A DNA stretch of 64,000 bases, taken from assembly GCA_964471115.1 (NCBI GenBank), contig CAYYFE010000015.1, positions 16,098-80,097 of the forward strand, in the 5' to 3' direction. Source of the DNA: SYFT01 sp964471115 (GTDB lineage: Bacteria; Acidobacteriota; Vicinamibacteria; Vicinamibacterales; SCN-69-37). Below the pieces are notes generated by a model that was not told where the DNA came from, searched no databases, and saw nothing but the letters and a program-made list of their open reading frames with translations. Made by a program: the position numbers and the translations under genes. Positions 1 to 8,246 of this stretch are shown here, in pieces (the stretch's first letter is position 1; each line of letters begins with the position of its first letter).

Positions 1-2
1 AC

Positions 3-2039
3 AACGGGAATCCGGTGCGCAACGATGACGATGCGGCGGCGGTGTTTGTCGCGGCCGAAGACCTGCAGGTGTGGCGCGTACCCGCGCCGCGCGCCATTGA
101 CGCCAACGCGCGCGCGATCGCCGCGCCGCCGCCGGGCCGCAGTCAGTGGGTGACGCAGTTCGATCGCACGTGGCAGACGCTCAAGTCGCTGTATTACCGG
201 GAGGGGCCGTCGGCGGCGGCGTGGGACGCGTTGCGCGAGAAACACCGGCCGGCCGCGCTGGCCGCGACGTCGGCGAGCGACGTGGAAGATGTCATCGATG
301 TGATGCTGGCCGAGCAGCCGCTGATGAAGCCGGCGGTCGAGAAGACGACCGGCGTGATTTCGTCGGGCCACCCGCTGGCGTCGGCCGCCGGCGCGCGAAT
401 CCTCGACATGGGCGGCAACATCGTGGATGCGATCGTCGCCACGTCGTTTGCGCTCGGTGTCGTCGAGCCCGATGCGTCGGGCATCGGCGGTGACGGGCAG
501 GCCATCCTTTTCCTGAAGGGGATGAGCGAGCCGGTCATCATCGAATACAAGGACATGACGCCCGCGCGGGCGACGTTCGACAACCCGAAGATCTTCGGCC
601 CGAACGGACAGCGCACGGCGGGTGATGGACCGACGGTCGTGAACATTCCCGGTGTCGTCGCCGGGCTGGACCTGCTCTTCCAGAAGTACGGCAGCAAGAA
701 GGTGACCTGGGAGCAGGTGCTGGCGCCCGCGATTGAACTGGCGGAGAACGGGTACATCCTCGACGAAGCGCTGCCGACGACCATCGCAATCGGCCGCGAC
801 CGGTTCGCCAAGTACCCGGAGGCCGCGAAGATCTATCTGCCTGGCGGGAAGGTGCCCAGACCCGGCGATCGGTTCATCAACAAGGACTATGCCGAAACGC
901 TGAAGGTGCTGGCGAAGGAAGGCGGCCAGTCGTTCTACCGCGGCAGCATCGCGCGCCGGATTGCCGACGACATGGCAGCCAACGGCGGCATCATCTCGCT
1001 GGAGGATCTCGCGCAGTACCGCGCGATGGAGCGCAAGCCGTTGTCAGGCACCTTCCGCGGCCATCTGGTGTATTCGGTGGCGCCGCCTGTCTCGACCGGT
1101 CTCACGCTCATCGAGACCCTGCAGATTCTCGACAACTACACACCGAAGCCAGGCGCCACGGTGTTCAACGACCCCGAGTACCTGCATTACGCGATCGAAG
1201 CCTGGCGTGTGCGTGATGGCGGCGCGCAGATTGCGGATCCCGAGCGCTGGCCGATCAATCTCGGCAATCACCTCGAGCGCAATCACGCGCTCGATCGCTT
1301 CAAGCTCATCAATCCGTCGAAGGCCTGGGTCGCGCCGCAGGCCGCCGGCCGTGGCCGCGGCGCCGGCCCGCTGGACCCTGGGACCCTGGACCCTGGGACC
1401 CTGGACCCTGGACCCTCGGACCCTGGACCCATTGAGATCCTTACAGGCACCACCTCCTTCGCCGGCGCGGACACCGACGGCAACATGATCGCCGTCACGC
1501 AGACGTTGTCCACCTGGGGCGGCAACTTCTACGTGTCGAAGGGGCTCGGCTTCCTCTACAACGATCACTTCCGCGGCGGACGCGGCACCGGGTACGGGTC
1601 GATGCTGCCGCTGCAGCGGCATTCGTCGGTCAGTGTGCCGACGCTGCTGTTTGCGCCCAGCGACGTGGACCCCGGCCGGTACGGCATTCCCGGGTTCACG
1701 CCGCGGCTGGCCGTGGGCGCCGCGGGCAACGCGTGGATTCCCGCGTCGGTCTACAACATCATCCTCAACGTCGTCGACGGCGGGCTCGACGCGCAACGCG
1801 CCATCGAGGGGCCGCGCATGCTCATCGGCAACGGCCCCGGCGGCACGTCGCGTGTGCAGCTCGAGGATCGCATCCCCCGGGCGCTGCTCGAGAAACTGGA
1901 AGCCATGGGCCACACGTTCGCCAAGACCGGCCGGAAGGGCGAGGTGGTGCAGGGCTACGCGGCCGTCGCGCTGATCAATGCGTCGAAAGGAACGGTCGAG
2001 GGCGGATCCGAGCCTCGACGTACCCATGGCGCGCGTTGA
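3..2039 (+). CDS. Gamma-glutamyltransferase-like Ntn hydrolase, 5' end cut off by the window edge
   Basis: The frame is open to the left edge, so the true start lies outside; an in-frame GTG at 15 is only the first start available. The first ~115 residues (YYREG, WDALREKHRP, DVIDVML) resemble the segment just before the catalytic part of tricorn/S41-type proteases, so I infer a longer fusion protein. From about residue 115 the sequence follows the gamma-glutamyltransferase fold (SGHPLAS, GGNIVDAIVA, GIGGDG). The autoprocessing site is GTTSF, with the candidate nucleophile Thr encoded at 1449-1451, followed by DGNMIAVTQTL. The usual His of the TTH motif is Ser here. Family enzymes cleave themselves before this Thr and then hydrolyse or transfer gamma-glutamyl groups, normally outside the cytoplasm. 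A repeat-encoded LDPGT insert lies just upstream of the cleavage point. The stop is followed 9 bp later by the ABC permease. Family call is firm; substrate unknown. Confidence 0.85.
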   Translation, partial: NGNPVRNDDDAAAVFVAAEDLQVWRVPAPRAIDANARAIAAPPPGRSQWVTQFDRTWQTLKSLYYREGPSAAAWDALREKHRPAALAATSASDVEDVIDVMLAEQPLMKPAVEKTTGVISSGHPLASAAGARILDMGGNIVDAIVATSFALGVVEPDASGIGGDGQAILFLKGMSEPVIIEYKDMTPARATFDNPKIFGPNGQRTAGDGPTVVNIPGVVAGLDLLFQKYGSKKVTWEQVLAPAIELAENGYILDEALPTTIAIGRDRFAKYPEAAKIYLPGGKVPRPGDRFINKDYAETLKVLAKEGGQSFYRGSIARRIADDMAANGGIISLEDLAQYRAMERKPLSGTFRGHLVYSVAPPVSTGLTLIETLQILDNYTPKPGATVFNDPEYLHYAIEAWRVRDGGAQIADPERWPINLGNHLERNHALDRFKLINPSKAWVAPQAAGRGRGAGPLDPGTLDPGTLDPGPSDPGPIEILTGTTSFAGADTDGNMIAVTQTLSTWGGNFYVSKGLGFLYNDHFRGGRGTGYGSMLPLQRHSSVSVPTLLFAPSDVDPGRYGIPGFTPRLAVGAAGNAWIPASVYNIILNVVDGGLDAQRAIEGPRMLIGNGPGGTSRVQLEDRIPRALLEKLEAMGHTFAKTGRKGEVVQGYAAVALINASKGTVEGGSEPRRTHGAR
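1371..1430 (+). repeat. Array A: 7/8-bp GGACCCT(G) repeat, in frame inside the GGT-like gene
   Basis: About eight degenerate units of GGACCCT with an optional extra base. They encode a run of LDPGT/DPGP residues directly upstream of the GGT autoprocessing Thr. The last 26 bases (1405-1430) recur exactly at 42051-42076, 40 kb away. Coding frame is preserved through the array. Confidence 0.9.
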
Positions 2040-2048
2040 GGTTGCTGC

Positions 2049-4457
2049 ATGCCCACTGAACTTCGCTACGTCATCCGTCAGCTCGCCAAGTCACCCGGCT
2101 TCACGGCGGTCGCCGTCCTCGGCCTGGCTCTGGCCATTGGGGCGAACACCGCGCTGTTCAGCGTCGTCAACTCGGTGTTCCTCCGCCCGCTGCCGTACCA
2201 CGAGTCCGACCGCCTGGTGCGCCTGAGTTCCACCGACCAGTCACGAGAGGTCGATCGATTCGGGTTTTCGTACACGCGGTACCAGGCTGTGCTCGCCCAG
2301 CCTGGCGTGTTCAGCGCGTTGGCGTTTTCGGCGCCAAACGCCTTCACCCTCACTGGCCGTGGCGATCCCGAACAACTGACGGCGCTGCAGGCGTCGGCGA
2401 CGATGTTGCCGACGCTCGGTCTCGAGGTGGCGGCGGGCCGGAACTTCTCGATCGACGAAGATCAGCCGGGCGGCGCCCGCGTGGTGCTCATCAGTCACGG
2501 CTTCTGGCGCCAGCGGTTCAACGGCGAGCCGTCCGCGCTCGGGCAGACGCTGCAGCTCGACGGCGTGCTGCACACCATCGTCGGCGTCCTGCCGGAGGCC
2601 GCCACCGCCGCGCCGCTGGACGATTTCGAGATCTGGGTGCCGCGCCCGGCGGAGGTGCCCTATCTGGTGCCGTCGCAACTGCACGGCGGCGGGTACTTCT
2701 TCCAGGTCGTCGGCCGGCTTGCGCCCGGCGTCTCGCTGACGCAGGCGCAGCAGGCGATGGACCTGACGGCGGCGGCCTACCGAGCCGAGTACCCCACGAA
2801 CGTCGATGCGCCGACCAGCATCGAGCTGGTGCCGCTGCTCGACGACGTCGTGCAGAACGCACGCCAGAGTTATCTCCTCTTGTTCGGAGCGGTCGGGTGT
2901 GTGTTGCTGGTGGCCTGCGCCAACGTCGCCAATCTGCTGCTGGCGCGTTTTGCGTCCCGTCGCAAGGAGATTGCGGCGCGCTTCGTGCTGGGCGCGAGCC
3001 GCGCGGACATCGTACGCCAGCTGCTCCTCGAGAGTCTGGCCGTGGCGGTGCTGGGCGGCGCCCTCGGGTTGTGGCTGGCGGCCTGGGCGCTGCGGGTCGT
3101 GGTCGCATTCAGCGCCGACTTGATTCCGCGAGCGGCTGAGATCGCGCTCGATCCGGTGGCGGTCCTCTTCACCGTGGGCGTGACGCTGGTCACCGGCCTG
3201 GCCATCGGCGTCTTTCCGGCGATGCAGGCGTCGAGTGTCCACGTGCGCGAGGCGCTGAACGAAACGAGCCGCGGCTCCACGGGCACCGGCAAGCGCCTGC
3301 GCGCCGGGTTGCTCGTCGCCGAGGTGGCGCTGTCGCTGACGCTGCTCATCGCCGCGGGGCAATTGCTCACCAGCTTCGCGCGGCTCCAGCGGGTGGATCC
3401 GGGTTTTGATCCCGGCCAGGTCTTCACCGCGCAGCTCGTGCTGCCGCCCCAGCGGTACGCCGGCCCGGAACTGGTCGCGGCCTACGAACGGCTCTACGAG
3501 CGTCTGTCCACGCTGCCGGGCACGACGTCGGCCGCATTGACCGATCGGGTACCGCTGACGGGGGCCACGACCCCCGCGCCCGTCGCGGTGTCGAACCGGC
3601 CCGTGCCCCTCAGCGAGCGGCCCTACGCCAACCGGCACCTGGTCTCACCGCGGTATTTCGAGACGCTCGGAATCCCGTTCCGCGCGGGTCGCGATTTCGA
3701 TACCCGTGACAATGCCAACGTGCCACACGTGGTCATCATCAACGAAACGTTCGCCCGGCAGTTCTTCCCTGGCGAAGATCCGATCGGGCGGACGTTGATC
3801 ACCGGAATGGGGCAGCTGCCATCGCAGGTCGTGGGCGTCGTCGCCGACGTTCGCGGCGCGACGCTGAACACACCGCCCGCGCCGGACTACTTCCTGCCGG
3901 CGCTGCAGCGACCGGAGGGCTTCACGAACATCCTGATCCGCACCATCGCGCATCCGTCGACGTTGACGCCGGCCGTGCGCGAGGCGCTCAAGGACATCGA
4001 CGCCGATCTGCCGCTGCTGCAGCCCCAACCGCTGACGGCGCGCGTGGAAGAAACGGTCGCCGACCGGAAGCTGGCCCTCGTCCTGCTCGGTGGCTTCGCA
4101 GGCCTGGCGCTCGTCCTGGCCCTGCTTGGCGTTTACAGCGTGATGGCGCATCTGGTGGCCTACCGGACAGCGGAGATCGGGATTCGGATGGCCCTCGGGG
4201 CGAGCCGCGGCTCGGTGCTGCGGATGGTGCTGGGGCATGGTCGCCGGCTCACGCTGGTGGGGATCGTCGCCGGCGGGCTCGGTTCCTTCTGGGTCACCCG
4301 GCTCATGCAGCAATCCCTCTTCGAGGTGGATGCCGCCGATCCCACGATTTACCTGGTGTTGTCGCTGATGCTGCTGGTCGTGGCCGAGTGCGCATGCTGG
4401 TTCCCGGCGAGGCGGGCGACCCGCATCGATCCGCTGGTCGCGATGCGCGCGGACTGA
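2049..4457 (+). CDS. ABC transporter permease, MacB/FtsX type (acidobacterial duplicated orphan permease)
   Basis: 802-residue inner-membrane protein. It opens with the characteristic N-terminus (MPTELRYVIRQL, LALAIGANTALFSVVN) and the first membrane helix at ~20-42, then a MacB-like periplasmic domain (~45-250). A first FtsX core (~285-400, LLARFASRRKEIAARFVLGAS) is followed by a second periplasmic domain and a second FtsX core (~690-795, RTAEIGIRMALGASRGSVLRMV). The duplicated permease fits the ADOP family that is strongly expanded in Acidobacteria. Relatives couple ATP hydrolysis by a separate ATPase to mechanical work on periplasmic substrates; no ATPase gene is adjacent. GAGG at 2039-2042 lies 6 nt before the ATG, overlapping the stop of the preceding gene, which suggests cotranscription. 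Substrate unknown. Confidence 0.92.
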   Translation: MPTELRYVIRQLAKSPGFTAVAVLGLALAIGANTALFSVVNSVFLRPLPYHESDRLVRLSSTDQSREVDRFGFSYTRYQAVLAQPGVFSALAFSAPNAFTLTGRGDPEQLTALQASATMLPTLGLEVAAGRNFSIDEDQPGGARVVLISHGFWRQRFNGEPSALGQTLQLDGVLHTIVGVLPEAATAAPLDDFEIWVPRPAEVPYLVPSQLHGGGYFFQVVGRLAPGVSLTQAQQAMDLTAAAYRAEYPTNVDAPTSIELVPLLDDVVQNARQSYLLLFGAVGCVLLVACANVANLLLARFASRRKEIAARFVLGASRADIVRQLLLESLAVAVLGGALGLWLAAWALRVVVAFSADLIPRAAEIALDPVAVLFTVGVTLVTGLAIGVFPAMQASSVHVREALNETSRGSTGTGKRLRAGLLVAEVALSLTLLIAAGQLLTSFARLQRVDPGFDPGQVFTAQLVLPPQRYAGPELVAAYERLYERLSTLPGTTSAALTDRVPLTGATTPAPVAVSNRPVPLSERPYANRHLVSPRYFETLGIPFRAGRDFDTRDNANVPHVVIINETFARQFFPGEDPIGRTLITGMGQLPSQVVGVVADVRGATLNTPPAPDYFLPALQRPEGFTNILIRTIAHPSTLTPAVREALKDIDADLPLLQPQPLTARVEETVADRKLALVLLGGFAGLALVLALLGVYSVMAHLVAYRTAEIGIRMALGASRGSVLRMVLGHGRRLTLVGIVAGGLGSFWVTRLMQQSLFEVDAADPTIYLVLSLMLLVVAECACWFPARRATRIDPLVAMRAD

Positions 4458-4470
4458 CGGCGCCGGCGGC

Positions 4471-5229
4471 TTACGCCTGGTCCGGGCGCGCCGGGGGCTG
4501 GCGTTTGTGTTCGCTGGTTGACCGCAGTTGCTCGATCCGGCGGGCGACGTCGGGCGGCACGGCGGACGGGCCGTCGTTGAGGTACGCCTCGAGCATGTCG
4601 TACGAGAAACCCATCTCCGCCTCGTCGGTCTGGCCGATCCACAGGCCCGCGGACGGCGCCTTGTCGATGATCGGCGCCGGCACGCCCAGCGCGCGCGCCA
4701 GGGCGCGCACCTCGCTCTTGACGAGGTTGGCGATGGGCAACACGTCGCAGCCGCCGTCGCCGAACTTCGTGAAGTACCCCAGCGTGATCTCGCTGCGGTT
4801 GCCCGTGCCCGCCACCAGGTAGTTGAGCGAATTGGCGATGAAATAGAGCGACGTCATCCGCAGACGCGGCTTGATGTTGGCCTCGGGCATCTGCTGTTTG
4901 ATGTCCGCCACGTGCACCGACTGCGGCAGGCCCTTCAGCACCTGATGCAGTTCGCCGATGAGCGCGTCGAACACCGGCGACAGGTCGATGCGCGCCGTTG
5001 GAATGCCGAACGTCCGCGCCAGCAGCCGCGCATCCGCTTCATCCTGCGCATGGCTGTAACACGGCAGAATCACGCCCAACACCCGGTTGGGCGTCGCCAT
5101 CTGACACAGGCGCGCCACCACCGCCGAATCAATGCCGCCGCTCAGCCCCACGACATACCCATGCGCACCCGCCGCCTGCGCGCGGTCTCGAAGAAACTGG
5201 ACGATGGAATCGGGGGACGGGGAGGACAT
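4471..5229 (-). CDS. nadE: NH3-dependent NAD+ synthetase
   Basis: 252 residues, typical of the short ammonia-dependent NadE without a glutaminase domain. The ATP pyrophosphatase loop SGGIDSAV is at ~30-37, and the family motif GTGNRSE with YFTKFGDGG follows at ~140-156. It converts nicotinate adenine dinucleotide, ATP and ammonia into NAD+ in the cytoplasm, the last step of NAD synthesis. The gene runs leftward and converges on the ABC permease with 13 bp between stops. Immediately upstream lies repeat array B, which fills the whole junction with the preceding membrane-protein gene; a TATCCT hexamer within the array sits 8 nt before the ATG and could act as a -10. No clear Shine-Dalgarno is visible. 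Confidence 0.95.
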   Translation of the reverse strand: MSSPSPDSIVQFLRDRAQAAGAHGYVVGLSGGIDSAVVARLCQMATPNRVLGVILPCYSHAQDEADARLLARTFGIPTARIDLSPVFDALIGELHQVLKGLPQSVHVADIKQQMPEANIKPRLRMTSLYFIANSLNYLVAGTGNRSEITLGYFTKFGDGGCDVLPIANLVKSEVRALARALGVPAPIIDKAPSAGLWIGQTDEAEMGFSYDMLEAYLNDGPSAVPPDVARRIEQLRSTSEHKRQPPARPDQA

Positions 5230-5234
5230 GGTGT

Positions 5235-5367
5235 AAAGGATAAGGGATAAGGGATAAGGGATCAGGGATCAGGGACAAGGGACCAGGGACCATTTGGAAC
5301 CGCTCCCAATGATCCCTGGTCCATTGTCCATGTCGCCCTTCCAATGATCCCTTATCCTTGATCCTTT
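5235..5367. repeat. Array B: GGGATAA-type heptamer array with inverted second half
   Basis: Left half: tandem degenerate 7-bp units (GGATAAG, GGGATCA, GGGACAA, GGGACCA). Right half: the complementary words. Perfect 13-bp outer arms pair 5236-5248 with 5347-5359, and 14 of 15 bases pair between 5280-5294 and 5308-5322, so RNA or DNA could fold into a long hairpin. The array includes the last codons and TAA stop of the membrane-protein gene (5352-6311) and ends 6 bp from the nadE start. Confidence 0.85.
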
Positions 5368-6311
5368 CGTAAATTCCGAATCCCTTCCGCCGCCGGGGAG
5401 TCGGGCCAGAGGGGCAGCGGAGCCGCGGTGTAGGTCGCGTGCGCGAGTTCGCCCTGGAAGAACACGATGAGCGACGCCGTCCACCAGAGGCTCGCCGCGA
5501 CGCGCAGGACGATGTAGAGCATGACGACGGTGACGTAGTAGTCGAGGCCCTCATCGCTGACCGGCGCGGCGCCGAACCAGAGGCGAATGACGACCACGGA
5601 CGGCAACGCGCTCAGCGCGTACAGGCCGGCCGTGCGCAGCGGGCGCCGGCGCATGAACCGAAGCCCCGCCATGAGGCCGCCGAGCGCGCTGTGGCGGTCC
5701 TCCACCACCATGCGAATGCGCGCGAAGTCGCCCGCCATCGCGACCAGGCCCAGCGCCGCCGCGAACATGAGATGCATCGACACTTGTACGACGAGCAGGT
5801 CGGTGCGGTCGGTCAGGCCCTGCGTCCGGTTCGCCATGACCGTGCCCAGCCACCAGGGCTGGGCATAGATAAGCAGCACCCACCAGGCCGGAGCCATCAG
5901 GACCGCCAGTCGAAGGAATCGCCAGAAATGGACGCCGCAGGCGGAGAAAAACGCCGCGGTGTACGTGGCGCGTCCTCGCGCGAAGCGATCGATGATGCCG
6001 CCGGAGAGAAACAACGACAGCGCCAGGGCGGCCAGTGCGGCGCCCATCGCCGCCGGCGCGGCGGGCGGCGTGCGATGGCCCAGCGCCAGCGCCCAGCCAC
6101 CGTGCCACTGCCACATCAGGCGTTCGAGCGCGGTTCGCAGGCCGAGCCGGTCCGACATCGGCCCGAAGACGTCGCCGGCAAACGGCGCCAGCACGACCAC
6201 CGCCAGCACCGCCAGTGCCACACCCATCACCGGCGCCTGCCACACCCGCCGCCCGCCCTCGAGGAACGCGCCGAGGATGGTGGCTCGCTGCGTGGTGGGT
6301 GCACCGGTCAT
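5352..6311 (-). CDS. Hypothetical polytopic membrane protein
   Basis: 319 residues with about six to eight hydrophobic stretches (for example ~29-48, ~88-105, ~130-150, ~178-196, ~226-245, ~256-285). The short soluble loops are rich in Arg, and no catalytic motif is recognised. The layout (GGRRVWQAPVMG near the N-terminus, a central Asp/Arg loop AGDFARIRMVVEDRHS) resembles uncharacterised multi-pass proteins often seen in acidobacteria, but I cannot assign a family. The last four residues and the TAA come from repeat array B, so the C-terminus has apparently been rewritten by the repeat. The gene is divergent from the TonB-dependent receptor with 24 bp between start codons and lies upstream of nadE, possibly in one unit with it. 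Confidence 0.75.
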   Translation of the reverse strand: MTGAPTTQRATILGAFLEGGRRVWQAPVMGVALAVLAVVVLAPFAGDVFGPMSDRLGLRTALERLMWQWHGGWALALGHRTPPAAPAAMGAALAALALSLFLSGGIIDRFARGRATYTAAFFSACGVHFWRFLRLAVLMAPAWWVLLIYAQPWWLGTVMANRTQGLTDRTDLLVVQVSMHLMFAAALGLVAMAGDFARIRMVVEDRHSALGGLMAGLRFMRRRPLRTAGLYALSALPSVVVIRLWFGAAPVSDEGLDYYVTVVMLYIVLRVAASLWWTASLIVFFQGELAHATYTAAPLPLWPDSPAAEGIRNLRKDQG

Positions 6312-6335
6312 GACCGTGGCATCCTATCTCAACCC

Positions 6336-8246
6336 ATGGAATTGCTCTTTGTCCTGTATCTGACGCTCCAACTGCCCACGCCTCCCGCGCCGCCCCCGCA
6401 ACCGCCGGTCGAGATTGAAGAAGAAATCATCGTCACCGCCACCCGCACCGGCCGGCTCGCCACCGACCAGGCGATGCGCGTGGAAGTGGTGGGACGCGAA
6501 GAGATTGAAGAGAAACTGCTGATGACGCCCGGCGACATCGCGATGCTGCTCAACGAGACCAGCGGCATCCGGCTGCAGCCGACGTCGCCGGCCCTGGGCG
6601 CCGCGGCCGTGCGAGTACAGGGCCTGCCCGGCCGCTTCACTGCGGTGCTGACCGACGGCCTGCCGATCAACGGCACGCAGGTCGCGTCGATCGGCCTGCT
6701 GCAGATCCCACCAATGGACCTTCAGCAGGTCGAAGTCATCAAGGGCGCCGCCTCGGCGATGTACGGACCCTCGGCGCTTGGGGGCGTCATCAACCTGGTG
6801 ACGCGCCGGCCCACGCCCGAACACGAGGGCGAACTGCTGCTCAACGCCACCACCCGTTCGGGTGGTGACGCGGTGGTGTTTGCCGCTGGACCGGCCTCGG
6901 CGTCGGCGGGATACACGCTGCTGGCCGGCCTCCACGGCCAGCGGATTGACGATGTGGATGGGGATGGGTGGGCGGACCTGCCGCGGTATCAGCGCGTCAT
7001 TGCGCGGCCGAAGGTGTCGTGGACGGCCGGCGCCACCAGTCTGGACGCGACCGTCGGCGTGACGCGCGAGGACCGTCGGGGCGGACTCTTCGACTCCGCC
7101 GACGGCCGTCAGGCGGTCGACACCCTGCGTGTGGATGCGGGGCTGGCCGCGCGGCGTCCGGTGTCGACCGGCGTGTTCGTCGGCAAGGCCGCGTTCGTGC
7201 GTCTCGACCACGATCATCGCTACAACACCGAGACCTTCTCCGATGCGCACGACGCGCTGATGCTGGAAGGGTCGTACCTGTGGTCACGCGGCCGCCACAC
7301 GCTGGTGGCCGGGGGTGGTCTCGACTGGCAGCGGTACGACGGATCCCGAGACGACCTGAACTACTCGTGGGTCACCCCCGCCGTCTTCGTACAGGACGAT
7401 GTCGACGTGGGGGACCGGATGCGGATGTCGCTCAGCGCGCGGGTGGATCGCCATCCCGAGTTCGGATGGCTGTGGAGCCCGCGGGCGTCGGTCCGCTGGG
7501 CGCTCGATCCGTGGGACGTGCGGGTGTCGGCCGGGCGCGGCGCGTTCGCCCCGACGCCGTTCATCGATGAGGTCGAAGAAATCGGCGTGCATCAGGTGAC
7601 GCACAACCGGATCGATCGCGCCGAGACGGCCGAGACGGTGTCGGTCGACGTCAGTCGCGAGGTCGGCCCGGTGTCGGTCTCGTTGACGGGGTTTGGCGCG
7701 GCGATTCATCACCCGGTGCGGCTCTCGGCGGTGGTCGATCGTGGTCTGCGGGTGGCCGTGTTCAACGAGGACCGCGCCGATTCGGCGATTCGGATTCTCG
7801 GCGCCGAAGCGTTTGCGCGTGTGCGATCAGGCCCGTGGGTGGCGACCGCCACACACGTGTGGCTGCGCGCGACGGAATTGAGCGAGGCGGGCGCGCGTGA
7901 GGACGTCGCCTACACCCCGCGCCGCACGTTCAGCCTGGTGGCGGCGTGGGAGCAGCACGGGACGGCGCGTGTGGGGCTGGAGGTGTATTACACCGGCCGG
8001 CAGGCGCTCGAGGAGAATCCGTACCGGACCGAGTCCGCGCCGTACACGATCGTGGGTCTGCTGGCGGAACGGCGGTTCGGCCGCGTGCGCGCGTTCATCA
8101 ACCTCGAGAACCTGACCGACGTACGCCAGTCCGACTACGACCCGCTGCTGCTGCCGTCGGCCACGTTCCTGGGCAAACGCGCGGTCAGCGCGTGGGCGCC
8201 GCTCGAAGGGCGCACGATCAACGCGGGCGTCAGGATCGGGTGGTGA
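6336..8246 (+). CDS. TonB-dependent outer-membrane receptor
   Basis: 636 residues. A short N-terminal hydrophobic segment and a Pro-rich stretch lead into EIIVTATR, a typical TonB-box-like start. A plug domain follows (~45-160: DIAMLLNETSGIRLQ, VRVQGLPGRFTAVLTDGLPING, VEVIKGAASAMYGPSALGGVINLVTRR), then a beta-barrel ending in an aromatic residue (VRIGW). Such receptors import siderophores, cobalamin, glycans or metals across the outer membrane using TonB energy. The plug motifs resemble the BtuB/FepA group, but the ligand cannot be read from sequence. The neighbouring convergent gene makes tetrapyrroles (CobA-HemD), which makes a corrinoid or haem-like ligand possible but unproven. The ATG at 6336 was chosen because longer versions of this frame read through the opposite-strand gene. 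Confidence 0.9.
   Translation: MELLFVLYLTLQLPTPPAPPPQPPVEIEEEIIVTATRTGRLATDQAMRVEVVGREEIEEKLLMTPGDIAMLLNETSGIRLQPTSPALGAAAVRVQGLPGRFTAVLTDGLPINGTQVASIGLLQIPPMDLQQVEVIKGAASAMYGPSALGGVINLVTRRPTPEHEGELLLNATTRSGGDAVVFAAGPASASAGYTLLAGLHGQRIDDVDGDGWADLPRYQRVIARPKVSWTAGATSLDATVGVTREDRRGGLFDSADGRQAVDTLRVDAGLAARRPVSTGVFVGKAAFVRLDHDHRYNTETFSDAHDALMLEGSYLWSRGRHTLVAGGGLDWQRYDGSRDDLNYSWVTPAVFVQDDVDVGDRMRMSLSARVDRHPEFGWLWSPRASVRWALDPWDVRVSAGRGAFAPTPFIDEVEEIGVHQVTHNRIDRAETAETVSVDVSREVGPVSVSLTGFGAAIHHPVRLSAVVDRGLRVAVFNEDRADSAIRILGAEAFARVRSGPWVATATHVWLRATELSEAGAREDVAYTPRRTFSLVAAWEQHGTARVGLEVYYTGRQALEENPYRTESAPYTIVGLLAERRFGRVRAFINLENLTDVRQSDYDPLLLPSATFLGKRAVSAWAPLEGRTINAGVRIGW

Noticed and set aside
5439..6335. 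N-terminal extension of the TonB-receptor frame
   Set aside because: It reads antisense through the membrane-protein gene 5352-6311 with low-complexity Arg/His content. The receptor begins at ATG 6336 with a hydrophobic segment and TonB-like motif.
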